From CAZVJA01 sp964626885 (GTDB taxonomy: Bacteria; Planctomycetota; Planctomycetia; Planctomycetales; Planctomycetaceae): DNA of 13,274 nt. The stretch covers positions 1 to 13,274 of the forward strand of contig CAZVJA010000140.1 of NCBI GenBank assembly GCA_964626885.1, written 5' to 3'. Under the pieces are notes generated by a model. It was given only the letters and a program-made list of their open reading frames with translations. It did no database searches and was not told where the DNA came from. The translations under genes were made by a program, and so were the position numbers. Positions 1 to 6,735 of this stretch are shown piece by piece (position 1 is the first letter of the stretch; each line of letters begins with the position of its first letter).

Positions 1-705
1 TTTTTCTTGGACCCCACCATCTTAGCGGTGGAGTCGGTTGAGGGGGGCAGGTCACGCTCGCTCCAGGCTCCGCTGGCAAAGCTGGCGGAAAAGTACGGTC
101 CGGCAGTACTCGTCGTCGCCCACCGGCGGAAAAGTGCCGGCGCCGTGGCGGATGATCTGGCGCTCGGAAGCCGTGCTTTCACCGGGATCGCACGAGCGGT
201 CTGGCACTTGACGCGCGACCCGAACGACAAGAACCGCCGGCTGCTGTTGCCCGGAAAAATGAACCTGGCGCCGGAAGGCTCGGGCTTGGCTTTCGCGATC
301 GGTGGCTTGAGTGCGCCGCGAATCGCGTGGGAAGCCGAGGCGGTCAATCTCTCGGCAGATGAAATAGTGGCTGCCGAATGCCAAAACCGCAAGCCGGGAC
401 CGGACGCGGACAAGCTTGACTATGCCATCGATTTTCTACGGAACACACTGGCTGCTGGGCCACGCCTCACGAAAGAGGTCATGGAGGAAGCGCGCGAGGG
501 GTACGGCATTAGCAAGCGGACATTGGAGCGTGCGCGAGAGGCGCTGATGGTCGAACCTTATCGACCAGCCAATCCCGGACCGTGGTGGCTGCGGCTCCCC
601 GGGCACTCCGCTACAGGCTGCGAACCTGATCCTAAGCAGCAAGAACCTGGCGATCTGGGCGATGTGCCCGAATCCTCGGGAGATTTCGAACTGGCCACAG
701 CCTGA
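1..705 (+). CDS. RepA-like AAA family ATPase, C-terminal part (5' end outside window)
   Basis: The frame is open from base 1, so the start and the Walker A region lie to the left. The visible 234 residues begin at a Walker B-like strand (FFLDPTI). Next come an LAPLAKLAEKYGPAV helix-strand stretch and VVAHRRKS, the sensor-like segment that in RecA-fold RepA/AAA_25 ATPases usually reads as V-x-H-x-x-K-S. GSRAFTGIARAVWHLTRDP and a LPGKMNLAP segment follow. The C-terminal part (about 135-200) resembles the winged-helix tail of this family, with a 'GISKRTLERAREAL' helix. Such proteins act as hexameric helicase/ATPases in plasmid or island replication, often with a primase. The last 30 residues are polar and Pro/Glu-rich. 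The gene ends 73 bp before the HTH gene on the same strand, so co-transcription is plausible. The family call is from pattern recognition; the exact role is inferred. Confidence 0.78.
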   Translation, partial: FFLDPTILAVESVEGGRSRSLQAPLAKLAEKYGPAVLVVAHRRKSAGAVADDLALGSRAFTGIARAVWHLTRDPNDKNRRLLLPGKMNLAPEGSGLAFAIGGLSAPRIAWEAEAVNLSADEIVAAECQNRKPGPDADKLDYAIDFLRNTLAAGPRLTKEVMEEAREGYGISKRTLERAREALMVEPYRPANPGPWWLRLPGHSATGCEPDPKQQEPGDLGDVPESSGDFELATA

Positions 706-778
706 AACAGCACATCGCCAAGTTCCGTAATCTCGGCGACGTGGTGGTGCAATCAAGGGAAATCGAGACAGGAGCAGA

Positions 779-1015
779 ATGCGAAACCAGTGCGATACGA
801 TCGATCATATCTGTGCTGATCCACTGTTGCTCACCGCGCGGCAGGCCGCAGAAATCTGTGGCAAGTCGTTGCGGACTTGGCGGACATGGGACTCGGCCGG
901 CCTGATTCCGCGGCCAGTGCGGATCGGGCGTTCGACACTTTGGCGGCTCGACGAGCTGAAGAGGTGGATTGCGGCGAGTTGTCCGCGCCGGGCCGAATGG
1001 GAGACCCGCCAATGA
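779..1015 (+). CDS. AlpA/excisionase-type helix-turn-helix DNA-binding protein
   Basis: This is a 78-residue protein. Residues 16-70 match the short MerR-like HTH of AlpA and excisionase proteins: LLTARQAAEICGKSLRTWRTW, then SAGLIPRPVRIGRSTLWRLDELKRWI. The 'LxTarqaAeicg.s.rtw.rw...GliPrPvrigr...Wr..eL..Wi' spacing is diagnostic. Such proteins direct integrase toward excision or regulate its transcription. The ATG has a GGAG at 771-774, only 4 nt upstream, which is short but usable. The gene sits between the RepA-like ATPase and the integrase, as expected for a recombination directionality factor. The upstream extension of the integrase frame overlaps its last 47 bases, but the integrase start is probably at 1110. 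Whether it is an excisionase or only a repressor cannot be told from sequence. Confidence 0.85.
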   Translation: MRNQCDTIDHICADPLLLTARQAAEICGKSLRTWRTWDSAGLIPRPVRIGRSTLWRLDELKRWIAASCPRRAEWETRQ

Positions 1016-1058
1016 ACTTGAGTTTGTGCGCGGTTCTTGTCCTGATGTGACACCCGGG

Positions 1059-1076
1059 ATTTGGCGGTCAAATTCC
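1059..1076. promoter_or_regulatory. Short inverted repeat between the HTH gene and the integrase gene (candidate operator)
   Basis: ATTTG (1059-1063), GCGGT spacer, CAAAT (1069-1073): a perfect 5-bp dyad that extends to flanking GG/CC with one extra T. It lies 37 bp before the integrase start in the 94-bp gap after the AlpA-like gene, where a regulator of the integrase might bind. Binding is inference only; a 5-bp arm can arise by chance. Confidence 0.2.
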
Positions 1077-1094
1077 GATCGAAATAGAGACCCC

Positions 1095-1100
1095 AGGAGA
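1095..1100 (+). promoter_or_regulatory. Ribosome binding site fixing the integrase start
   Basis: AGGAGA sits 9 nt before the ATG at 1110. The frame is open from 969, but that upstream part overlaps the HTH gene and encodes no integrase-like sequence, so this site supports the 1110 start. Confidence 0.65.
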
Positions 1101-1109
1101 ACGCTTCGG

Positions 1110-2687
1110 ATGGCCAGCCTTTACAAGAAGCCCGTCGTAATCACCGACCCGAAAACGGGCGAGCGTGTGAAGTCGAAATCGAAAAAATGGTGGGGCCGCT
1201 ACCGCGACGCTCTCGGCCGCGATCGACGCGTGCCGCTGGCCGCGGACAAGGCGGCCGCCCAAGCCAAGCTCAACAGTCTCGTGATCAAGGTGGAGCGCGA
1301 GGCGGCTGGAATCTCCGATGCGTTCGACGACCACGCCAAACGGCCGCTATCAGAGCACCTGAAAGAGTTCGGGATGTATCTCCGAAACAAGGACAACACT
1401 GACGACTACGTGCAGCGGACTGTCGCTCGCGTTGAGTCGGCATTCAAGGAATGCAAGTTCGTCGGCATTCGGGATATCTCTGCCAGCCGCTTGCAGGCGT
1501 ATATCGGCGAGCTGCGAAAGAAGGGCATCGGAATCACGACGTGCAATCACTACCTCCGTGCGTTCAAGATGTTCTCTCGCTGGCTGGTGAAAGATCGGCG
1601 CAGTCGGGACGACGTGGTCGCTCACCTCTCAATGATGAACGCCGATACCGACCGGCGTCGCGTCCGCCGGCCGCTGTCTGCCGAAGAATTCGAACGGTTG
1701 CTGGTCGCGGCGAGAAAAGGCCCACCGGTGCAGCTTGTGTCAGGCCCCGATCGAATGATCCTGTACATCGTGGCATGCTACACCGGGTTCCGGCGAAACG
1801 AGATCGGTGCGGTAATGCGGCGATCGTTCGACTTCAAATCCGATCCGCCGACATTAACTGTCCGGGCAGCCTACACGAAGCATCGCCGCGACGACGTTTT
1901 ACCGCTGCGGGGCGATTTCGCCGCGATGATCCACGAGTGGATCGAAAAGAAGCCCGATGTGACCGGCGACGAGCCATTGCTTCAGATCCGGGGCAAGCGG
2001 ACGGCTGAGATGCTGAAGGGAGACTTGGAGCGGGCAAGAACGACCTGGATCAAAGAGGCGAAGGAGCCTGTTGAGAAGGCCCGGCGCGAAGCATCATCTT
2101 TCTTGAAGTACGTGGACGAGAGCGGCGGCTTCGCGGACTTCCATGCGCTGCGGAAAACGTTCATAACGAATCTGTCGCGGGCCGGCGTCTCGCCCAAGAC
2201 GGCACAGGCGCTCGCCCGGCATTGCGATATCAACCTGACAATGAACGCCTACACGATGCTGAGCGTTCATGATCATGCCAGCGCGGTCGAGTCGCTCCCG
2301 CCCATCCCGAAGGCGACCGACGAATCCCCCCCGCAGGAGGCGGCTGCAACGGGCACCGATGGCCCCGTTTCGACCGCATCCGAGGTACCAACAGTGGTGC
2401 CAAGAGGTGCCAAAATGGGTGCCAAACGGCTCGCCGCGGATGCATTGCAAGCGGCGCCAATCTGCACCGACGGTGCTATCGATACGAGGAGAGACGCCGC
2501 TCCAACAACCCGCACAAACTCCGAAGAAAACTCGCATTCTTGCGCCAGTGCGTGCAACTCTGCATCGCGTTGCGATAATGGCCGAGGCGGGACTCGAACC
2601 CGCACACCCCTTGCGAGATACGGGATTTTAAGTCCCGTGCGTCTGCCTATTCCGCCACTCGGCCAGAAGGAGCAGTGGCCATGGTGA
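1110..2687 (+). CDS. Tyrosine-type site-specific recombinase/integrase
   Basis: The protein has 525 residues from the ATG at 1110. It integrates and excises DNA by strand exchange through a phosphotyrosine intermediate. The N-terminal part (1-75) is basic and resembles an arm-type DNA-binding region. A SAM-like core-binding domain spans about 80-185 and the catalytic domain about 190-385. The catalytic set looks complete: R228 in TGFRRNE, K257 in YTKHRRDD, H345 and R348 in FHALRKTF, H371 in ARHCDIN and the nucleophile Y381 in NAYTML. A polar tail of about 144 residues follows, longer than in most family members. From about residue 490 it is encoded by the complement of the tRNA-Leu gene, and the last few residues lie beyond it. 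The native C-terminus may therefore differ in the excised circle. The gene follows the HTH gene by 94 bp and is probably the last gene of the element. Confidence 0.93.
   Translation: MASLYKKPVVITDPKTGERVKSKSKKWWGRYRDALGRDRRVPLAADKAAAQAKLNSLVIKVEREAAGISDAFDDHAKRPLSEHLKEFGMYLRNKDNTDDYVQRTVARVESAFKECKFVGIRDISASRLQAYIGELRKKGIGITTCNHYLRAFKMFSRWLVKDRRSRDDVVAHLSMMNADTDRRRVRRPLSAEEFERLLVAARKGPPVQLVSGPDRMILYIVACYTGFRRNEIGAVMRRSFDFKSDPPTLTVRAAYTKHRRDDVLPLRGDFAAMIHEWIEKKPDVTGDEPLLQIRGKRTAEMLKGDLERARTTWIKEAKEPVEKARREASSFLKYVDESGGFADFHALRKTFITNLSRAGVSPKTAQALARHCDINLTMNAYTMLSVHDHASAVESLPPIPKATDESPPQEAAATGTDGPVSTASEVPTVVPRGAKMGAKRLAADALQAAPICTDGAIDTRRDAAPTTRTNSEENSHSCASACNSASRCDNGRGGTRTRTPLARYGILSPVRLPIPPLGQKEQWPW
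2384..2460. repeat. Short direct repeats (GGTGCCAA) in the 3' part of the integrase gene
   Basis: GGTGCCAA occurs at 2396-2403, 2406-2413 and 2418-2425, with variants GGTACCAA at 2384-2391 and GGCGCCAA at 2453-2460. The first four start 12, 10 and 12 bases apart, roughly one helical turn. They fall in two reading phases (Val-Pro in the first two, Gly-Ala-Lys in the next two), so they are not a peptide repeat. They lie 120-195 bp from the tRNA 3' end. Clustered direct repeats beside a tRNA target could be arm-type integrase or excisionase sites, but this is inference. Confidence 0.4.
2579..2664 (-). tRNA. tRNA-Leu (anticodon UAA)
   Basis: Read on the minus strand, the gene folds into a class II tRNA. 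The 7-bp acceptor stem is GGCCGAG with CTCGGCC, and the discriminator is A. The D-arm carries TGGCGGAATAGGCAGACGC. The anticodon stem CGGGA/TCCCG encloses CTTAAAA, giving anticodon TAA. A long variable arm (ATCTCGCAAGGGGTG) and a perfect T-arm GCGGG-TTCGAGT-CCCGC complete it. The 3' CCA is not encoded (ATTA follows), so CCA must be added after transcription. It decodes UUA, and UUG by wobble. All stems are intact, so insertion of the element did not break the gene. The integrase reading frame crosses it in the opposite direction. Confidence 0.96.
2579..2664. other. Probable attachment site (att) within tRNA-Leu
   Basis: The 3' half of the tRNA faces the integrase gene, the usual geometry for integration at a tRNA 3' end. 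The element would carry a copy of the tRNA 3' sequence that restores the gene. The core cannot be delimited because the partner site is outside the window. Confidence 0.55.
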
Positions 2688-2701
2688 CCTTCAAGGGCGG
2701 G

Positions 2702-2707
2702 ATTGTA
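2702..2707 (-). promoter_or_regulatory. Candidate -10 box for tRNA-Leu
   Basis: On the minus strand TACAAT (one mismatch to TATAAT) ends about 38 nt before the tRNA 5' end, allowing a leader of roughly 30 nt. No good -35 element lies at the right spacing, so support is weak. It sits just outside the integrase stop, on the host side of the junction. Confidence 0.3.
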
Positions 2708-2820
2708 AAGTGCTGCACGGTTCGCCGTGTCGAGTGACGAAGCCGTGACACAAAATATCAGCATTCAAGCAGGGCTCTGCCAGCGATCAAAATCATGGCG
2801 AGGTTTTAACGAGGCGGTGT

Positions 2821-2838
2821 GACAGCGGGTTCGCTGTC
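2821..2838 (-). terminator. Hairpin after the LEPR-XLL gene, possible terminator
   Basis: A perfect 7-bp stem, GACAGCG and CGCTGTC, encloses a 4-nt loop and lies about 30 nt beyond the stop codon of the minus-strand gene. No clear run of T follows on the minus strand, so it may stabilise the RNA end or stop transcription only partly. Confidence 0.4.
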
Positions 2839-2866
2839 TACTCTCAGAGACCGCATAGGCCGAACC

Positions 2867-4273
2867 TTACTCGCCGTCGGTCTTTTTACGCCTACGGTTC
2901 CGCAGGGTGCGGAAGCCGCCCGAGAGGATCGCTGCCAGGCCAACCCAGGTCATGCCAGCTTCCTCGACGTTCGGGTTTTCGGCGCGATCGATCGATGCCC
3001 CGGAATCATTGTTTGGATTCTGGGGTGAGGCTGCGGGAGCGGCATTTCCGTCGACGCCCGGTAGATTTGGCGTTACGCCGTCCGACGGAGTTGCTTTTCC
3101 GCCCGGCTTCGGCTTGGAGAAGAGTTTTCCATTGCCGTCACGCATGAAGAAGGCATCCACGCCGCGCGACCAATACAGAGCTTCCTCCAACTCGCGCGGA
3201 GCCTGCTTACCGCTTAGAATGAGGTCCGATTCGCGACCATCCGTGTACGATGCCGAGCCGGGCTGCTTCGTCGGCGGGAGGCCGATTCGCTCTGACTGAG
3301 GGATCGTTGGCATGATAGGGACGAAGGCTCCCATTAAGGCCCCGGAAGCAGTATCGACGGCAAACGGATCGCCGTGGAAGAGCTTGAATGGGTCGGTATC
3401 GAATAGCGGAAACTTTTGGGTCACGTTCTCGGAGTCGACGACACCGGTCTTCAGGCTGTTGCGTTCGCTCGCCAGGAGAGAGGCGAGTGCGGGCTGCCCC
3501 GTCGAACCGGTCTGCAAGTTGGCCAGAGGTTGAGTCATTGAAGCGGAAACTGCGACAGAATTTGTCGAGCTCTGAATGGAATTAACTGAAACAGCGTTGC
3601 TTTGGAACTGATCGTCGGTGGCAAGTTTCAGATGCGACTGGCCGGTTCGGTCAGAAAACGACGTCGTCTGCTCAAAACCGAGAGATTGTGATTTTGCCGA
3701 ACTTGGTCTCCAGTTCGATGAAAGCAAACTAGTTAGACGGGAAGTCGATCGGCTAAGCGAGTTTGACAGCGTAAAGAAGAGCGAGGAATGATACGGCCGG
3801 ACCGAAATTGTCAGGGCCAAGCCGTGTGCCACGGGAGTCGTTGTTACCGAAACGGCCACTGGCGAACTAGATGTCGTCGTCGATGATAACGAAAGCACCG
3901 TCGTAGAAATCGGATGATCGGAGACCAAGCTGTTGATTGCAGGCTCGGGTTTACCGATTTCGGCTGGCACGGGAAGCACGCGGTCGATCGCCTCGAACAC
4001 AACGCTGGGAACCCCGAGGTTGGTTGAGTGGCCGAGAGGTTCTTCTGGGCGATTCTGTTCGATGATGTCGAACGGTGTGTTGGCGAGCATGCTTGTTGTC
4101 ATGCTGACCGGTGTATCGAGCATCAAGACGTTTGCGCTCAACAAGCTTCGGTCTTCGAGCGTCTCGAAAGTTCGATAGTAAGACCGCCGACGGCGCCGCA
4201 GGCGAGGGGGTGTTTGAATGGGAGAGAGAAATAGCGAGTAACCAAATCCGAGAGTTACGAAAGGGATCCGCAT
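2867..4273 (-). CDS. LEPR-XLL domain exported protein with C-terminal hydrophobic segment and basic tail
   Basis: A 468-residue protein of unknown biochemical role. An arginine run (26-30) precedes FETLEDRSLLSA (36-47), a match to the LEPR-XLL motif at the N-terminus of many planctomycete surface or secreted proteins. Residues 100-260 are very rich in Ser and Thr, a low-complexity and probably disordered or glycosylated stretch. A better-ordered part (about 275-385) includes FPLFDTDPFKLFHGDPFAVD and LEEALYWSRGVDAFF. A Pro/Gly/Asn-rich linker follows, then WVGLAAILSGGF (about 443-454), a short hydrophobic segment ending in NRRRKK. This tripartite C-terminus resembles a sorting or anchoring tail. 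LEPR-XLL proteins are often far larger and full of repeats; this one has none of the usual cadherin or dockerin repeats. The ATG has GGAG 8 nt upstream. It is transcribed alone, 271 bp after the ceramidase-like gene on the same strand. Confidence 0.8.
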   Translation of the reverse strand: MRIPFVTLGFGYSLFLSPIQTPPRLRRRRRSYYRTFETLEDRSLLSANVLMLDTPVSMTTSMLANTPFDIIEQNRPEEPLGHSTNLGVPSVVFEAIDRVLPVPAEIGKPEPAINSLVSDHPISTTVLSLSSTTTSSSPVAVSVTTTPVAHGLALTISVRPYHSSLFFTLSNSLSRSTSRLTSLLSSNWRPSSAKSQSLGFEQTTSFSDRTGQSHLKLATDDQFQSNAVSVNSIQSSTNSVAVSASMTQPLANLQTGSTGQPALASLLASERNSLKTGVVDSENVTQKFPLFDTDPFKLFHGDPFAVDTASGALMGAFVPIMPTIPQSERIGLPPTKQPGSASYTDGRESDLILSGKQAPRELEEALYWSRGVDAFFMRDGNGKLFSKPKPGGKATPSDGVTPNLPGVDGNAAPAASPQNPNNDSGASIDRAENPNVEEAGMTWVGLAAILSGGFRTLRNRRRKKTDGE

Positions 4274-4544
4274 GAGTCTCGCTCCACTTGGCGACGGATG
4301 GGTTCCGTCGAATCGTTATCCCCGTTATTCCATGGCAGGGCATCGGCCCACATTCCTGGCCCCCAAGCCTTCCGCAGTCATCCTATTCCCACAAGATACC
4401 CACGGTGATCGCTGTTTTCCAAACGTATTCTCAGCATTGCTCGTGCCGGATTGCGAGGAAACCACGCATAAAACTCGGTTCCGTCCGATTTGTAGCTGGT
4501 CATATTCCCGGGGATTCTTACCTCACGGGCGCGGATGCTTCGGG

Positions 4545-5945
4545 TTACTTTGCCCCGGCGCCTTCGGCTGCTTTCTTGGCCGCGTTGGGCCAACTGTCTG
4601 GAGCCTGCCGCAATTTTCCGACCATGGTGTAAATGTTGATGAGTGCCTGATCCATCATTTTCTCGCCAGCACCGATCTCCACCGGCGATACAGGAGGATC
4701 GGCTCCATATCCCCCCTCCGAGACGGCCTCAATCGTCGGAAAGTACATGCCATGTCCGTTGCAGTATCCAAAGAAAAGCGTGTGTTCCAGATACGACCGC
4801 TCTTTCAGCCGTTTGGAATGATTGCAGAAGAACTCCCCCGAGCCGCCGACGAGGGCAATCTTCCGGTTGAGCACGACCGTATTCAACTCAGCTGCCAATC
4901 CGTCTTGCAGCTCGATCACGAAATTTCGGACGAGTTCTGGGAAGAATGCCTGCTCATATCCCGCAGCCAGAACCGGGTTGGAAAAATCGAGCCGCGTTCG
5001 GAAAACGTAATCGTTTACCTCCCCTTGCACGGAGGGGCTCTTCGGCGTCTCAGTGGTGATACCCTTTGCCAATTCGACGATGAGATCTCCAAGGTGCTCC
5101 CCGAACTTCTGCGGCCCCTGATGCTCCTGCGGTGCATTGGGGCTCATATCTCCCGAGGCTCCCTGCATGAACATGCAATTTGTTTTCAGGGCTGCTTCCA
5201 CGCGGTTCTGAAGAAACCCGGGATAGTCGGCGGAATACTTCAAAATCTTCGCATCGGTCATGACCGGATGGGCCGCGAAGTTGACAAGCACTGCAATCGG
5301 ATTTCCCGCAGTGTCGTCAAAGCGAATCGCGGCCAACATCGGGTCTGTCGCCTTGGGTTCGCGCTTGCTCTGCCGGTTTCGGTTCAGCTTCAAGTCGCTA
5401 CGTGAGGCAACGCCGATCCTCGCAGGCTTGGAGTTGGCGTCAGCTTCCAGGATCGCTTCAGTGATCAAGATCGGAAGTTTTTGGCTGTAGGCGACCGCCG
5501 CGTCGAAGCGCCCTTTTCCCATTCCTTCGCGATCGGTCAGTTCAATGACCGGGCCGTGATGTGAGTGGCTACCGCTGATGAGGACGTGTTGGATTTTTGC
5601 TTTTTCCAGGATGTTTTTGCGGATCTGTTCCATCATGGGGCGTGTCGGTCCCCGGCCGATGTCGAGCCCGACGAGCGCTACCTTTCCTTCTCCCGCGCGA
5701 ATGACGACGGCTTTCGCGAAAAGCGGATCGAGCGCTCCTTGCGAGAGCATGTCGTGCCGCGCACCGTAACCCCACATGGGAATGCCGGCCGGCGGGGTAA
5801 TATCCCGCTTGCCGAAGCCGACTTGAAAGGACTCCTTCCCGGAATCCGTGTCAGCCCCGAACGCCCGACCATACTTTACCTTGCCGCACGGATCGACCAC
5901 CAGGAGAAGGGCCAGGAGACAGGATGTAATTGTTCGTCTGCTCAC
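4545..5945 (-). CDS. Secreted neutral/alkaline ceramidase-type hydrolase (N-terminal catalytic domain only)
   Basis: A 466-residue protein from a GTG start. Residues 3-30 form a signal peptide (basic SRRT, hydrophobic SCLLALLLVV, likely cleavage near AFGA), so it acts outside the cytoplasm. The rest matches the neutral ceramidase catalytic domain: VGFGKRDITPPAGIPMWGYG near the start, SGSHSHHGP (124-132) and NFAAHPV (His226) as zinc-ligand segments, GASGDMSPN with Ser268 in the position of the catalytic serine (GDxSPN), GEFF (Glu371) and EGGYGAD (Tyr413) as further likely zinc ligands. Known ceramidases split the amide bond of ceramide to sphingosine and fatty acid. They are about 650-700 residues long with a C-terminal Ig-like domain, absent here, so the true substrate may be another amide or ester. 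An ATG at 5990 would add 15 residues but has no ribosome site and spoils the signal peptide. Confidence 0.85.
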   Translation of the reverse strand: MSRRTITSCLLALLLVVDPCGKVKYGRAFGADTDSGKESFQVGFGKRDITPPAGIPMWGYGARHDMLSQGALDPLFAKAVVIRAGEGKVALVGLDIGRGPTRPMMEQIRKNILEKAKIQHVLISGSHSHHGPVIELTDREGMGKGRFDAAVAYSQKLPILITEAILEADANSKPARIGVASRSDLKLNRNRQSKREPKATDPMLAAIRFDDTAGNPIAVLVNFAAHPVMTDAKILKYSADYPGFLQNRVEAALKTNCMFMQGASGDMSPNAPQEHQGPQKFGEHLGDLIVELAKGITTETPKSPSVQGEVNDYVFRTRLDFSNPVLAAGYEQAFFPELVRNFVIELQDGLAAELNTVVLNRKIALVGGSGEFFCNHSKRLKERSYLEHTLFFGYCNGHGMYFPTIEAVSEGGYGADPPVSPVEIGAGEKMMDQALINIYTMVGKLRQAPDSWPNAAKKAAEGAGAK

Positions 5946-5954
5946 GACTAAGTA

Positions 5955-5960
5955 CCTTTG
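5955..5960 (-). promoter_or_regulatory. Ribosome binding site favouring the GTG start of the ceramidase-like gene
   Basis: On the minus strand CAAAGG lies 9 nt before the GTG at 5945-5943. The alternative ATG at 5990 has no comparable site. The GTG start puts SRRT directly before the hydrophobic core of the signal peptide. Confidence 0.5.
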
Positions 5961-6212
5961 AAAATGGACGAAAGATCCGTGGTCATCCAATGCTTCGATT
6001 CATGGCTCGACGCGCGTGCGCTGAACCAACAACGTCATCGAGAATGGGGAATGATGTCCTGATCCTGATAGATACTCTCCACTCCTGCAAGGGGTTTCGT
6101 CAAAAACCGGGAGCTTTGAACTGAGAAACGACGGGATTCTAGCCTTGAGGTGGCGGAGTGAGTTATTCTGAAGAGCGTATTCGGGAGCACGCTTCCGCGG
6201 AGAATGCCGGGT

Positions 6213-6219
6213 GGAGGAG
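6213..6219 (+). promoter_or_regulatory. Ribosome binding site fixing the lipoprotein start
   Basis: GGAGGAG is a strong Shine-Dalgarno match immediately before the ATG at 6224. The upstream ATG at 6158 has none and would put 22 polar residues before the signal peptide. Confidence 0.7.
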
Positions 6220-6223
6220 AAGC

Positions 6224-6673
6224 ATGATTCACAAATCGGCTTGCATCCTCGTCGTTCTTGGTCTGGGCTGCGGCGTTGGAGGCTGCGGACCTCCCCGGGC
6301 CGGACCGAGCGATGAAGTACTCATCGGAGCGAAGTTCGAGATTCCGGTATATCCGGGAGCGCGTGTCATCTCTAAGAAATCGATGATGTTCCAAAAGGCC
6401 GATGAAAGCGGCGATATGCAGTCGTTCGACAATCTGACGTGGCTGTTGCAATCGTCCGACCCCGTTGAGCGGATCGTGGCTTATTATGAGTTGCGGCTAC
6501 CGGATGCAAAGCGGACAGAGTTGGGCGGAGATGACGGACGAGCCGCAAGCGAGCCAGGAACCGGATTGCAGGAATTTGAATATGTTCCCAGGGAGGCTCA
6601 TGCCGGGGATCGGGTCGTGATTACCATTGGAGAGGAAGGGCTGGAGATTGCACAAATCACATTGCAAAAGTGA
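6224..6673 (+). CDS. Small putative lipoprotein of unknown function
   Basis: A 149-residue protein with a typical lipoprotein signal: Lys4, hydrophobic ILVVLGLG, and a VGGC lipobox with Cys21 as the probable lipidated residue, followed by GPPRAGPSDE. The mature part contains 'IPVYPGARV' (about 44-52), a central Leu/Ser stretch LTWLLQSSDPVERIVAYYELRLPDAK, and a C-terminal 'DRVVITIGEEGLEIAQITLQK'. The combination 'P-x-YPGA ... S-x-D-x-x-x-x-[IV]-x-x-[FY]Y-x-x-x-L-P' recurs in small bacterial lipoproteins with an alpha/beta fold, but I know of no assigned function. Residues 105-125 are polar and probably a loop. The gene is divergent from the ceramidase-like gene, with 278 bp between starts, and converges on the NarL-type regulator 62 bp downstream. 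I see no clear terminator in that gap. Confidence 0.72.
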   Translation: MIHKSACILVVLGLGCGVGGCGPPRAGPSDEVLIGAKFEIPVYPGARVISKKSMMFQKADESGDMQSFDNLTWLLQSSDPVERIVAYYELRLPDAKRTELGGDDGRAASEPGTGLQEFEYVPREAHAGDRVVITIGEEGLEIAQITLQK

Positions 6674-6735
6674 TGTGGCGGCAAAGTTGCGTCGAACACC
6701 GGCGAGTGACGTGTTACGAGAGTCATACAATCGTA

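Larger units (their letters stand above)
1..2664 (+). mobile_element. Right end of an integrative element inserted at tRNA-Leu(UAA); left end outside the window
   Basis: Three same-strand genes of the kind carried by integrative elements follow each other: a RepA-like ATPase (partial), an AlpA/excisionase-like HTH protein and a tyrosine integrase. They abut the 3' end of a tRNA-Leu gene on the other strand. Tyrosine integrases commonly target tRNA 3' ends and lie next to the attachment site, so the right boundary is placed inside the tRNA gene; the exact crossover cannot be seen. No second copy of the tRNA 3' sequence occurs in the window, as expected if the other attachment site lies further left. 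The type (satellite, ICE-like island or integrated plasmid) is unknown because most of the cargo is missing. Confidence 0.75.

Noticed and set aside
1451..2008. 185-codon alternative frame inside the integrase gene
   Set aside because: It is a shadow of the integrase reading frame with no domain of its own; the integrase frame holds all catalytic motifs.
2273..2764. Open frames on both strands across the tRNA-Leu gene with GTRTRTP-like and GGIGRRTGLK-like peptides
   Set aside because: These peptides are the familiar translation of tRNA-Leu sequence or its complement. Only the integrase frame is kept, because it continues from a real catalytic domain.
4378..4593. 71-codon minus-strand frame overlapping the 3' end of the ceramidase-like gene
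   Set aside because: It overlaps a real gene in another frame, has no ribosome site at any internal ATG and matches no family I know.
4272..5405. 377-codon open frame on the plus strand opposite the ceramidase-like gene
   Set aside because: It is antisense to a gene with clear family motifs and a signal peptide; its own product shows no domain and no ribosome site.
6674..6735. Possible terminator between the convergent lipoprotein and regulator genes
   Set aside because: Only weak imperfect pairing and no T-run on either strand.
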